A DNA stretch of 25,000 nucleotides from Prorocentrum cordatum (GCA_963575745.1 CAUYUJ010000908.1:52501-77500), one strand, 5' to 3'; shown: positions 1 to 9,448, numbered from the stretch's first letter. Translations and numbers: made by a program. Notes: generated from the sequence alone by a model not told the origin.

Positions 1-290
1 GTCCAGATTGCGGGGATGTTTCGGGCGAGGCGCGCCTCTGGCGACCCCGATTCCACTGCAGCGCACAAGGCATAGCGCATGGGCACCCCAATGGCGGGAG
101 CCGCCACGGGATGTTTCACCTGCCCGTTCGTGCACAGATTGCGATGCTGTCTCAAGCGATGCGCCCGTGTGGCGTGGCCGACCCCGCTGTTTTCTGCGAA
201 CTAACAAGCATAGCACTGGGGCACCCCAATAGGAGGCCTCCAATGTATTACACGTCCCCGTTCGCGCCCACATGTGGGGGAATGTTTATA
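1..290. repeat. 138-bp diverged direct repeat, partial
   Basis: Two diverged copies of one segment lie here. The motif CATAGCGCATGGGCACCCCA at 71 recurs as CATAGCACTGGGGCACCCCA at 209, a spacing of 138 bases (46 codons). The following stretches also match loosely (CCTGCCCGTTCG near 120 against CGTCCCCGTTCG near 252), as do the stretches before them. The spacing is a multiple of three and the + frame through 111-300 stays open, so this could be the end of a repeat-containing protein cut by the window edge. No domain is recognisable and no start is evident. Confidence 0.45.
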
Positions 291-300
291 GTGCGGCTTG

Positions 301-640
301 ACGTCATCATGATCCTCATCGTCACCACCACCACCATCATCACCACCTCTACCATCATCACAATCATCATCACCACCAACATCAAAACTGCCATCAGCAT
401 CACGGCCACCATCATGATCATAGTATCCGATGCCAACATCACCACCATCACCGTCATCAACGTGACCATCATCATGGTGATCCCCACCACCGATATCAGC
501 ATCATCACGGCATTGTCACCACCATGCCATCATGATCACCGTACGAATCGCCAGAATGCCCCTTGAAAACAGCATTACATTGTCAGCATCACCATCATCA
601 TCAACATCATCAGCATCTTCATTAGCATCCTGGCTCGCTG
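301..640. repeat. Imperfect CAT/CAC/ATC trinucleotide repeat
   Basis: About 240 bases (301-540), and again 575-630, are almost wholly permutations of CAT, CAC and ATC. Several frames therefore stay open on both strands, giving His-, Ile/Thr- or Met/Val-rich nonsense proteins. I see no gene in it. Confidence 0.9.
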
Positions 641-718
641 CCAGCTAGCACCACGCAGATAGGGAGAAGAAAAGACACCGGAGACGGCAAGCACAGGGGG
701 CAGTACACGAAAACAGTA

Positions 719-852
719 AGACACACACACAGTAACACACACACACACACAAACAAACAAACAAACAAACAAACAAACAAACAAACAAACAAACAAACAA
801 ACAGCACACGCACACGCACACGCACACGCACACGCACACGCACACGCACACA
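719..852. repeat. Compound microsatellite (AC)n-(AAAC)n-(CACACG)n
   Basis: Three simple repeats follow one another without a gap: AC dinucleotides to about 750, an AAAC tetranucleotide run from 751 to about 801, and CACACG hexanucleotides to 852. The change of unit at fixed borders suggests successive mutation and re-expansion of one tract. The sequence on either side (640-718 and 853-1110) shows no recognisable gene. Confidence 0.95.
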
Positions 853-1258
853 CCACCATCCTATTACGACGGGCCAAATGGCAGAGGCCAGACCCCCCGA
901 CAGAAAATGACAAGGGACAGAAGGGGGCGGGCAAAAAAAACACCCACCACAGAAGGCCCAGAAACCCCCAAAAAACATGGTTTCGACCCACTTCGGATGC
1001 ACCTCCTTCCCACCCGCCTGACTGATTTGAACAGAAGGCGCAACGGGCCACGGGAATAGATGTTCGCGGGCCCAGTCCGCATCGTCCTCGAAGGTCACCT
1101 ATCCTCGCGAGCCTGGGGCTGGATGTGAAACTCTCTCAAACCAGGACCTCGGCGGCAATCGAACCATTGCTGGATTTGAAATCTAAATCATCCGAGTGGC
1201 TGCCGTCTCCGAGCCTCACTGGCCCTTCTCACACAGCCTCGCCACGCAGACACTCCAG

Positions 1259-1561
1259 CTACGACCTCCACGAGAGCAACAAGAGCAGGCTGTGCACCTC
1301 GATCGTCGAATCCGTCACGCCCTCGCCCAGAACGTGGGAGCTCTCCAGCTCGGCGGCTGGACAGCTGCAGGACAGGGGCGGCGGAGTGGTACCCACGTTC
1401 GTGGAGGTGCTGGTCTGGGTCGTGCTGGTAGTGCTGCTGGTCCACAGAACGAGAGCGAGACCACCCAGAAACGCTTCACAGATCCAGTTGGTTGTGTGGA
1501 TGAATGAACCAGACAGCAAAGCGAAGACTATCGCGACACCCCAGGTGGTCCTGGCAATCAT
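1259..1561 (-). CDS. Candidate secretory or membrane-anchored first exon (weak)
   Basis: I do not recognise this protein. An ATG at 1561 opens about 100 codons. The N-terminus reads MIARTTWGVAIVFALLSGSF, a short charged start followed by a hydrophobic stretch that could be a signal peptide or signal anchor. A second hydrophobic stretch lies near residues 28-40. Next come a Ser/Thr-rich spacer (TSSTTSTTQTSTSTN) and a short Cys-containing segment (PPPLSCSCPAAE). Ser/Thr linkers are common in dinoflagellate surface proteins, which is why I list it. The frame closes at 1259 with no domain and no clear splice site. The opposite strand is also open over 1125-1580 and also encodes a hydrophobic stretch, so strand and coding status are both unsure. 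Confidence 0.2.
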   Translation of the reverse strand: MIARTTWGVAIVFALLSGSFIHTTNWICEAFLGGLALVLWTSSTTSTTQTSTSTNVGTTPPPLSCSCPAAELESSHVLGEGVTDSTIEVHSLLLLLSWRS

Positions 1562-1647
1562 GTTAGGGGTTTTAGCTTGAGCAACATCACGGCGACAGAT
1601 ATAAAGTTTTCAGCAATACCCTGCACTGCAAAAAACAAGAAACCAAC

Positions 1648-1828
1648 AGACAAACAAACAAACAAACAAACAAACAACAGCATCATGTTCATCATCATCA
1701 TTATCATAAACACTACACAACAACAAACAACGATCAATGAACAGAAAACAGCAAACAACAATCAGCAAACAGCAAACCGTAAACAACAAGAACCACAACA
1801 GCAGCAGCAACAACAATAACGACACATC

Positions 1829-1859
<31 letters not shown>

Positions 1860-2235
1860 GCAGCAGCAGCAACAACAACACTGCCACTACCACTACAAAC
1901 TACAACAACCACTACCACTATCACAACAACTAACACGACCACTACCACTACCATGACCACTACTACCACTACCACTACCACTACCAATACAGCTACAACA
2001 ACAACAACAACCACTACCACTACCACGACCACTACAACTACCACTACCACTACCACTACCACTACCACTACCACTACCGCTATCACTACCACTACCACTA
2101 CCACTATAACTACCACTACAAGTACAGCTGCAACTACAATCATAACCACAAGTACACATACAAGCAACTACAACAAAGACAACTGCAATTACAACACCCA
2201 CAACAACAACAAAAAAGAAACAACAACAACAACAA
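1648..2235. repeat. Compound microsatellite: (AAAC)n, (CAA)n and (CACTAC)n
   Basis: An AAAC run at about 1651-1676 is followed by CAA-rich sequence (1718-1880), a CACTAC hexanucleotide tract (roughly 1885-2112), and CAA-rich sequence again to 2235. Because the unit length is a multiple of three, poly-Thr reads on + and poly-Val on -. These ORFs are artefacts of the repeat. The + strand of this block has almost no G. Confidence 0.93.
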
Positions 2236-2567
2236 CCATTTTAAGGCTGTACGCTCTTACTTGCCCGCGAGTCATTCAACACGTATACCCTACACCCTCG
2301 AAACCCGCCCTCTTCGTCCTCGATCACACCCCTTTCGGGTGGATTATTTCTCTTTGCTGGGGCCGGCGGGCTTAGACGTACGGGCAAACCGGAACGGGCG
2401 GACAATCCTTCGGGGGCGTACATGTCTCTGCCCGCCATTGGAATTGGCGCGGGCCCTGCAAGAGGAGGAGGGGAAGAACGAGGGAGAGTGGGAGGAAGGG
2501 GAGGGGGAAGGACGAAGGAAGAGGGAAGATACCACGTTGTGAAGGCGTCCTTGGCGCGCGCGTGGTT

Positions 2568-3030
2568 CCTGAGCGCCGAAACGCAATTCCAGAATAATTT
2601 GTGAGGACGTCGCACGCGAGAGCGCAGTCCTGAGTACATTGTAAGGAAATCTCGGCGGGAGCGGGGGCCCTGACTAAGTTGCGAGGAAGTCTCAAGCGGG
2701 AGCGCCGTTCCTGAGCAAATTGCACGGAAGTCTCAGGCGGGAGCGGGGGTCCTCACTAAATTGCGAGGAAGTCTCAGGCGGGAGCGCCGTTCCTGAGTCA
2801 ATTGCGCGGAAATGTCAGGCAGGAGCGGGGGTCCTGAGTAAAATTCGAAGAAGTCTCAGGCGGGAGCGCCGTTCCCACGTAAATTGCACGGAAGTCTCAG
2901 GCGGGAGCGGGGGTCTTGATTACATTGCGAGGAAGTCTCAGATGGGAGCGCCTTTCCAGAGGAAATTGCGCGGAAGTCTCAGGCGGGAGCGGGGGTCCTG
3001 AGTAAAAATCTAGGAAATCTCAGGCGGGAG
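2568..3030. repeat. 41-bp tandem array 1, alternating as an 82-bp dimer
   Basis: Unit starts with the form CTGAGNNAATTG fall at 2670, 2711, 2752, 2793 and 2834, exactly 41 bases apart, and continue to about 3030. Each unit contains AAGTCTCAGGCGGGAGCG. The bases after this core alternate: GCGGGGGTC, then GCGCCGTTC, then GCGGGGGTC, and so on, so the true repeat is an 82-bp dimer of two 41-bp halves. Neither 41 nor 82 is divisible by three, so the reading frame changes from unit to unit and the array is unlikely to encode a repeat protein. The first unit or two, from 2568, are more diverged. Confidence 0.88.
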
Positions 3031-3096
3031 CCGTTGTTGTTGTAGCCCGGGGGGCAGGGATCAACAACAATAATTATTCTTCAAGAATGAGAGTTC

Positions 3097-3128
<32 letters not shown>

Positions 3129-3131
3129 CCA
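3031..3131. repeat. Inverted (GTT)n...(CAA)n element, short form
   Basis: CCGTTGTTGTTGT at about 3031 and a (CAA)n run at 3093-3131 are complementary. They enclose a short core with the segment ATTCTTCAAGAATGAGAGTTC. The same core and the same arms recur at 4207-4630 in a much longer form. This could be a small foldback element, or just the end of the larger composite unit. Confidence 0.6.
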
Positions 3132-3379
3132 TCTGATTAAAACGGTTCGCTCCTATATGCTGACGCGCCAATCAATACATCTACCCCAAGCTCTCGGCAC
3201 CGCGGGCGGACAATCCTTCGTGGGCGTACATGTGCCTGCCGTAGGCATATTCGCGTGGGCCCTGCAACTAGAGGAGGGGGAGAACGAGGGAGAGTGGGAA
3301 GAACGGAAGGGGGGGGCGAAGGAAGAGGGAACACGCCAGGAGAGAAGGAGCGAAGGGGGGGGCGGTTGATTAGAGGCAG

Positions 3380-3465
3380 AGAGAGAGAGAGAAACAAAAA
3401 AAACGACCGATAAGGGGGGTAGAGAGAGAGAGAGAGATAGAGAGAGAGGGGAAAGAGAGAGAGAG

Positions 3466-3514
<49 letters not shown>

Positions 3515-3700
3515 AGAGAGAGAAAACAAAAAAAAAGGGGAGGGAGGAGGCAGGAGGGGGGAGGGAGAAGGGAGGAGGGAGAGGAGGGAGAGGGGATAGG
3601 GCAGAGAGGCATCAGGATGAGGGAAGAGAGGGGGGAGAGAGAAGGGAGGAGAGGAGGGAAGAGGAAGGAGGGAGAGGGAGGAGGAGCAGGAAGGCAAGAG
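3380..3700. repeat. (GA)n - A46 - polypurine tract
   Basis: GA dinucleotides flank an uninterrupted run of 46 A at 3466-3511, followed by about 160 bases of GGA/GAG-rich purine sequence. The A run sits between GA repeats on both sides, so it is more likely an expanded interruption of the GA tract than a poly(A) tail. The Ser/Pro/Phe/Leu-rich ORFs on the minus strand are artefacts. Confidence 0.92.
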
Positions 3701-4206
3701 CGTGAACGTTCGAGGAAATCCTAGGCGAAAGCGCCGTTCACGAAGGAAGTCTCGGGCGGGAGCCCACGACGATCGGGCGATCCCCTGACGGGCTGGTCGG
3801 GCGGGTGGGACATTCAAGCGGGGTGCCTGAATATGGCGAGAGCGCGAATATCAAGTAAATTGCAACGGCGTCCTTAACGCTGCGTGTTTCCTGAGCGTCG
3901 AAAACGCGATTTCTGAATAAATCGCACGGAAATCACAAAGCGAGAGCGAAAATCTGAATAGAATGCGAAAGGTTCTCTGGCGGGAGCGGGTGTCGTGATT
4001 AAATTACGAAGAAGTGTTGACTCAATTGCGAATAAGTCTCAGGGGGGAGCGCCGTTCCTGAGTAAATTGTGAGGAAGTCTCAGACGGGAACGGGGGTCCT
4101 GACAAAATCGCGAGGGCGTCACAAGCGGGAGCACCGATCCCTAGTAAATTGCGATGAATTTGCAGGAACGGGTGTCCAAAATAAATTTGGAAGAAGTCTC
4201 AGGCGG
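3700..4206. repeat. 41-bp tandem array 2, diverged
   Basis: The units recognised at 2568-3030 recur here with more substitutions and some deletions. Examples are AAGTCTCAGGGGGGAGCGCC near 4034 and AAGTCTCAGACGGGAACGGG near 4075. The array again ends in AAGTCTCAGGCGGGAGCCG directly before GTTGTTGTTG. Some units are spaced irregularly, and a block at 3740-3835 interrupts them. Confidence 0.75.
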
Positions 4207-4354
4207 GAGCCGTTGTTGTTGTTACCTTGGGGGGCCAAGGGTCCAACTTGATCCTCAAGACTTGCCCTGGTTTTATATATTGTATATATATACATATATA
4301 TATATATATACATACATACGTACATACATACATACATACATTTACATTTACATT

Positions 4355-4405
<51 letters not shown>

Positions 4406-4409
4406 ATAT

Positions 4410-4447
<38 letters not shown>

Positions 4448-4635
4448 GTACATGTACATATACATATACAAATACATATATACATATCTATATATATATA
4501 CACACACATATACGTATAAGTGCGAGCGTCGAGGGGCACACTTCGATTGAGAAAAAACAATATGCACCAGTGGGGGGATCAGCACTAAGTATTCTTCAGA
4601 AATGAGAGTTCAACAACAACAAAAACAAACACAAT
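4207..4635. repeat. Inverted (GTT)n...(CAA)n element, long form with internal microsatellite
   Basis: The left arm GTTGTTGTTGTT at about 4211 and the right CAA-rich arm at about 4612 match the element at 3031-3131. The segment just inside the right arm, TATTCTTCAGAAATGAGAGTTC, is nearly identical to the short form. Between the shared parts lies about 300 bases of TA-rich repeat and unique flank, so this looks like the same element expanded from within. Confidence 0.6.
4262..4512. repeat. (TA)n/(TACATA)n/(CATTTA)n microsatellite
   Basis: About 250 bases alternate almost strictly between pyrimidine and purine, in units TATA, CATA, CATTTA and CATATA. The His/Tyr/Ile- and Met/Tyr-rich ORFs that overlap it on both strands are artefacts of this tract. 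Confidence 0.95.
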
Positions 4636-4862
4636 CACGTTAAGACTGTTCGCTCCTAAATGCTCGCGTGTCATTCAATATGCATATCCCAAACCCTGGA
4701 TACCCGCCCTATCCGTCTTCGATCGTACCCCCTTTTGGGGGGTATATTCATTCCCTGCCACGGTTGGCGAAGCCCTCGAAAACGAAGGGCAATAGATCAT
4801 GGGGGAGAGTGAAGACGAAAGGATCGGAGGAAGGGAGGTGAGAGGCAAGGAGGAGGGAGGAC
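4636..4862. repeat. Composite repeat unit, copy C (head only)
   Basis: The segment after the second inverted element again starts with the composite head: GTTCGCTCCTAAATGCTCGCG and GTCATTCAATATGCATATCCC, followed by an ACCCCCTTTTGGGGGGT stretch that matches ACCCCTTTCGGGTGG of copy A. It ends in a short purine-rich run (4798-4862). No 41-bp array follows, so the copy is truncated or its remainder has been lost. Confidence 0.65.
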
Positions 4863-5574
4863 GATGATTTGCGCTGCGGGTGGCGATTCAGCCTGCGACA
4901 TGGCTTGCGCCAGCCACTCCAACACAAAGTAACAATAAGTTTCGCCATGGGTCGCACCATCTACAGCGTCACGCACCACCCCCTTGAAAGAGCATAGCGT
5001 GGATACCCCCACGGGGGGACGCACAGCTGCGAAACTGGCGTCAGAAACGAATTTCGTGGAACCCTGAAAAGAAGCGGGATGTTGGGAGAGCGGGGCGGAA
5101 GGATAATGAGAACTGCAACCGCGTCGAGAGGAGCGCGGGGATGTGGAGCGGATTGGGATGGAGTGGACAAGAGTAGGGTCTCAGGAGGAGGAGCGGCAAG
5201 GAGTGGAGAAGGGGAACCGGGAGGAGTGCGGGCGAGCGGGGGGCGCACGGAGGAATCTAAAGGAGGGACTGGGAATAATTTAGGAGGAATGCGGAATGCG
5301 AGCGGGAAGGGGTGGAGATTGTTCGGGTGGGATGGGGTGGCCTGGGGAGGAGTGGGCGGAATGCAAAGAACTGAAGAATAGCACAATGGAGTACGAACGA
5401 AATGAAAATGAAGATAAAAGGGAAAGAGTAAAGAAGACTGGGACAAGAACGTTGAAAAGTGGGGGTAAGTGGATACGAGCGGAGAGCGGATCCTCTTGCC
5501 AGGTTGGGCAAGCGAAGCCGTCGCGAGTGGCCGCCAGGTCGCCATCGACGCCTGCATCGTGTCGCCGCGGCGAC
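4863..5574. other. No recognisable gene; purine-biased unique sequence
   Basis: The + strand is rich in GGA and GGGAG, which opens long Pro/Ser/Phe-rich frames on the minus strand (for example 4961-5578) and Gly/Arg-rich ones on the plus. No domain, signal or repeat structure was seen. Confidence 0.6.
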
Positions 5575-5770
5575 GCAACGACCAGCAGCAGCAGAACCAC
5601 CACGACGGCGACCAGCACCACTACTACCACTACGACTACGACGGTGACAATCAGCACCACCACTACCACGACCACCCGCAGCGACACCAGCAGCAACACT
5701 GCGACGACTACCAGCACAAGCGCCACCAGCAGCACGACGACTGCGACCCCCACCGACGGCAACGCAGCGA

Positions 5771-5817
<47 letters not shown>

Positions 5818-6262
5818 GCCACCACGACAGCGACCAAAACTACGCCACCAGCACAACCACTACGACGGCGAAAAGCAACGCGAAGACAGTGGCCAGCAGC
5901 AGCACCACCACAGCCAGCGCGACGACGACAGCCCGCAGCACCGACGCCCAAGCCCGCACCAGCACTACCACAACACTGGGCAGCGACGCAGCAACTACCA
6001 AGAGCACCAGCACCACGACAGCGACCTGCAACACTACAGACTGCGCAGCCGACGCCACGACGACCAGCAGCACCACCAAGACCACGGCAACCAGCAACGC
6101 AACCGCCAGCACCGCCACCGCGACCACAACCACGAGAACAACGGCGGCGACTACCACGACAACGACCCGCAGCAGCACCGCCACCAGCACCAGCACCTGC
6201 ACCGACGCCACCACCACCACCACCACCACCACCACCACCACCACCACCACCACCACGACCCC
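5575..6262. repeat. Long imperfect trinucleotide tract (CAG/CAC/ACG/ACC)
   Basis: Nearly 700 bases are built from CAG, CAC, GAC and ACC triplets, with a pure (CAG)n run at about 5775-5817 and a pure (CAC)n run at about 6209-6256. Because the period is three, several frames are open on both strands at once. They read Gln/His/Asp-rich, Ser/Thr-rich and Pro/Ala-rich on plus, and Val/Leu- or Gly/Ala-rich on minus, and they form the longest ORFs of the window (up to 573 codons). No frame has a non-repetitive domain, so I do not call a gene. A repeat-rich exon cannot be excluded. Confidence 0.85.
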
Positions 6263-6305
6263 CACCGCCGCAACGAGCAGCAGCACGACGAAGACGGCAA
6301 GCACC

Positions 6306-6960
6306 AGCCGCAGCCGACCGGGCAAGAGGCCCAGAATGGAGCAGGCGCCAAAAGTGGCACGGGGCTACCGCGCACCCGCCTACGGGCCCCACCTCCTGGG
6401 CGTGGGACGGGGCTGCCGCGCACCCGCCTGCGGGCCCCACGCCTGGGCCCCTGCCCCAAAGACACGGAGGAACAAGGGCCTGGCGAGGAGCCGGCCTCAG
6501 AAGCGGAACGGGGGTGGGACGTGGGACGGGGCTACCGCGCATCCGCCTGCGGGCCCCACCTCCCGGGCGTGGGACAGAGCTTCCGCGCACCCGCCTGCGG
6601 GCCCCACGCCCAAGCCCCCGCCGCAGCAGCGCCGAGGCGGAGAGGGAGACGGCGCGGCCGCCAGCCGCAGCCGACCGGGCAAGAGGCCGAGAGTGGAGCA
6701 AGGGCCGGAGGTAGGACGGGGCTACCGCACCCGCCTACGGGCCCCACCTCCCAGGCGTGGGACGGGGCTGCCGCGCACCCGCCTGCCGGCCTCAGCAGCG
6801 GAACGGGGGTGGGAGGTGGAACGGGGCTACCGCGCACCCGTCTGCGGGCTTCACCTCCCGGGCGTGGGGCGGGGCTGCCGCGCACCCGCCTGCGGAACCC
6901 CCCCCCCAGGCCCCCGCCGCAGCAGCGCCGAGGTGGAGAGGGAGACGGCGCAGGCGAGGA
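6306..6960. repeat. 357-bp higher-order repeat with 48-bp subunits
   Basis: AGCCGCAGCCGACCGGGCAA occurs at 6306 and again at 6663, 357 bases apart. Within each long unit a 48-bp subunit (GGGGCTACCGCGCACCCGCC, for example 6361 and 6409) is repeated in pairs, followed by a spacer such as CGCAGCAGCGCCGAGG at about 6621 and 6913. Both 357 and 48 are multiples of three, so a + frame repeats at protein level (RGYRAPAYGPHL / RGCRAPACGPHA) and a - frame does too (ARRRVRGSPVPRPGG). Keeping the frame is compatible with coding but expected by chance for these lengths. No known domain is present. Confidence 0.8.
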
Positions 6961-7379
6961 GGCAGAGGAGGAGGCAGCGCGCGCCAGGAGGACGAGGCAG
7001 CTGGCGCCAGGAGGCTGAGTGCGGCAGCGCGGGGACCCCGCCGCCCTTCGGCTGGGAAGGGCTCGGGGAGGCACGCCAGAGCGGGCCCCGAGTGAGGATG
7101 GGGCTAGAACGCCCGCGACTCTCGGTGCGGCCGGGGGGGGCCCTGCAGCGCAGCCGCGCCAGGAGAGACACGAGGCGCCGAGGGGGCTGAAAAGAAGGAG
7201 GGACGCAGCCCGCCGGAGGAGGCGAGCGGGGGGCCTGCACGGCGAGGGACGCGCGCCCGCGCCCGCCCTGCGCGCGAGGAGAGAGGAGAGGAAGAGAGGA
7301 AAAACAAACAAAACAAAAAAAAAGAAAAAAAACAAAAAAAAAAAAACTGGAGACCAGAACGCCCATCTAGATCTTTCCA
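6961..7379. other. GC-rich unique sequence ending in an A-rich tract
   Basis: I see no gene. The + strand becomes purine-rich from about 7190 and ends in an A-rich stretch (about 7300-7346) broken by single C or G. Arg/Ala-rich ORFs here lack any recognisable domain. Confidence 0.55.
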
Positions 7380-7690
7380 CAATGTCACCGCCGCGAGGCA
7401 GGAGTGGGCCAGCAAAGAGGCGCCATGGGCCAGTGCCGCCTGCGTGGCCGTGGCGGAGTCGAGCCCGCACGCCGCTTGTCCTTGGGCGCAAGACGTCTCG
7501 GGGCGGGCGGCGCCCAGCACGCCCGAGCAGCACCCGGGCTGCAAGGTGCTGGGCACGCCCCTGGGCACGCCCGCGTTCGAGGGACGCCTTGCCTGGGCTG
7601 CGCCGCAACCGCCCTGCTGGAACCAGAGGCCGCAGTGCCCGAACGGCCGCCAAGAGCCGGGAGCAGGCGGCGGAGGCGTAAAGCGCAGTC
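7380..7690 (+). pseudogene. Possible LINE reverse-transcriptase relic
   Basis: In the + frame through 7444, codons at about 7540-7580 read CKVLGTPLGTPAF. From memory, LINE polyproteins of dinoflagellates carry a V-L-G-T-P-x-G-T-x-x-F/Y motif after the reverse-transcriptase palm, preceded by a short linker ending in Q-G. Here it is preceded by DVSGRAAPSTPEQHPG, which fits loosely. Just downstream a different + frame gives ALLEPEAAVPERP, reminiscent of the LLxRIPxVPDLQ segment that follows in such elements, which implies a frameshift. No palm motif (YxDD) is present nearby, so at most this is a short, decayed fragment. The match rests on about 12 residues plus weak context. Confidence 0.33.
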
Positions 7691-9364
7691 ACACCGAGAC
7701 CACGCCAGCTCAACCCAATTCCAGGGTGGACGCTGCTGGCGAAGCTGATCCAGTCGCCCACCGACTCAGTCTACATACCTTCTTTGCTTGCGCCCGCCCG
7801 CTGGCCTTCTGGACCCAGCCGTGTCGACAGAGGCGCGCACACCCTGACGCGAACGTGGTGGAAATCACAAGAGTGGCAGCCCTCAAGCACACAGGACCAG
7901 TACTGACCGAGGAAATTGCGCTAGACCTACAAGTCTTTGGAGCCTGGCCCTTCCTTGGAAGTGCATACCGCGTTAGCCGCGGGGGGCGGCAGCCGCCCGG
8001 GCCACGCGCACCTAGCGCCGATGGTCAGCGCCATCGCTGCCGCCAATGGCTCCATCCAGCCCAGAATGCAGGACCTACTGCTGCAGTCGTTTGGCGGCCT
8101 GGTGCTCTCGCGGGGCGTGGGCGCGCGCACAAACGAAATGCTTTTGTTTTTTTTTCCGCGCAACTATTTTGGAGAGGGGAAGGGAGGGCAGAGGAGAGGA
8201 CGCGAACCATCGATCAGCAGTGCACCACCCGTCTCACTCGGGGCAGTCTGCGACTACTGGCTGACAACGCTCAAGCCGACATGAAACAAGCGGAAAAAGC
8301 TATACAACTGTAATGGCAGATTTCCACAACCGACGCGCGGATGCCTCAATGAAATCGCGGCTAAAGTGTAAACTCGCGCGTGCGTACCCCAGACCTGTCC
8401 ATACTGGCGGGACTCGCACTGGTGCCCAACGCAAGTGGGGAGGAGGGCGAACGAGGGGAGGCCGAGGAGGAGAGCGAGACACAGATAACACAGTACCTGA
8501 AGAGATAAATGCACTGATGAGCTAGGTAACCCCCTGCAGCAGACAGAGGCAACAGCGAGCGCACGATACCAAGAGGACCGAGCGTTTTTCGAACGGAAGC
8601 TTGTTCAAGTAGTGGGACCATGCCGACAAAGAGTTGGGCCTACGGCAACGACGGCGCGAGACTGGAACGACCCCCAGAGCTGGGGGCGGCCCACAGGTAC
8701 GGGCAACCAAATGCACATATACACGGCCCCTCTCTGGCCATCGGCATGGAACATGCAATTAACATGCAAATTATGATTTGTTTTATGACACGGCCGCGAC
8801 CCCAAAAGTTGAGAACGCACCAGCGTGACGCTGGCGCTCCAACCGGTCGTTGCCGGGGACCTGGCATAGCAGGCACGGGACCACTTCAAAACAGTACCAC
8901 GGATCTGAGGAATAGGAGCGGGGCGGAGGGAGGGCGAGGAGGAGGGAGGCAAGGAGAGGGAAGAGGAAAGGATGACGAAAAGACTGCTACATGACAACCG
9001 CCGCGGAGGGCGTTACACCACTCTGTCCCGGCCGCGTGGCCGATACCAGCCGAAGAGGGGAGCGGACAAATCATGTCCCCCCTACGCCAAGAGACATCCC
9101 TCTGCCGTGCGAAAGCGGATGGGCCGGCACGCCCAAATTTGGCGGATGGGCCGGTACACCCGACATTGCAAATGAGTGACGACATGGGGCCGCAGCTAGG
9201 TGGCCGGATAGCTGCTTGGGGACTTGGTCGTCCAGAGGCCGCAGCATCACAGAGGGAGGCGGAGGAAGAGGAGGAGGAAGCAAAGCAAAGAGAAAGCCGA
9301 GACCGCTGCCTAGGGTGCCACCCCCGTGGGGGGCCACACACCCAAGGACGACAGCGAACCGCCA
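7691..9364. other. No recognisable gene
   Basis: Mixed-composition, moderately GC-rich DNA. ORFs up to about 290 codons exist on + (7444-8313) and shorter ones on -, but none has a domain, a signal peptide or internal repeats I can recognise. A short direct repeat GCGGATGGGCCGG occurs at 9115 and about 9142. Confidence 0.5.
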
Positions 9365-9366
9365 CC

Positions 9367-9448
<82 letters not shown>

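Larger units (their letters stand above)
2230..3131. repeat. Composite repeat unit, copy A (about 0.9 kb)
   Basis: This is the first of three related units in tandem. In order: a head (2233-2440) containing GTCATTCAACACGTATACCC and GGCGGACAATCCTTCG; a purine-rich stretch (2460-2530); a leader GGCGTCCTTGGCGCGCGCGT at about 2545; an array of 41-bp units to 3030; and an inverted (GTT)n...(CAA)n tail to 3131. Head, purine stretch, leader, array and tail recur in the same order in copy B. No coding capacity is convincing: the ORF at 2720-3001 merely reads through the 41-bp units. Confidence 0.75.
3132..4635. repeat. Composite repeat unit, copy B (about 1.5 kb, expanded)
   Basis: This copy has the same order as the preceding one. 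The head (3135-3262) has GTTCGCTCCTATATGCTGACG and then, after an apparent deletion relative to copy A, GGCGGACAATCCTTCG and GGGCCCTGCAACTAGAGGAGG. A purine stretch expanded to about 430 bases follows. The leader at about 3868 reads GGCGTCCTTAACGCTGCGTG, then come a second 41-bp array and the inverted tail with a large TACATA-type insertion. The extra 0.6 kb relative to copy A is mostly simple repeat. Confidence 0.72.

Noticed and set aside
1100-1215. Possible tRNA, from a GGTTCGATT-like box on the minus strand near 1160
   Set aside because: The T-arm stem does not pair properly and no acceptor stem or D-arm can be drawn at the right distances.
3466-3511. A46 run as the poly(A) tail of a retrotransposed copy
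   Set aside because: It is embedded in GA repeats on both sides and no coding or SINE-like sequence precedes it.
4961-5578. Minus-strand ORF of 205 codons
   Set aside because: Composition follows the purine-biased opposite strand (Pro/Ser/Leu/Phe), with no domain or signal.
5280-7190. Very long ORFs on both strands (up to 573 codons on +, 473 on -)
   Set aside because: They coincide with three-base-period repeats and the 357-bp higher-order repeat; no non-repetitive domain is present and opposing frames are equally open.
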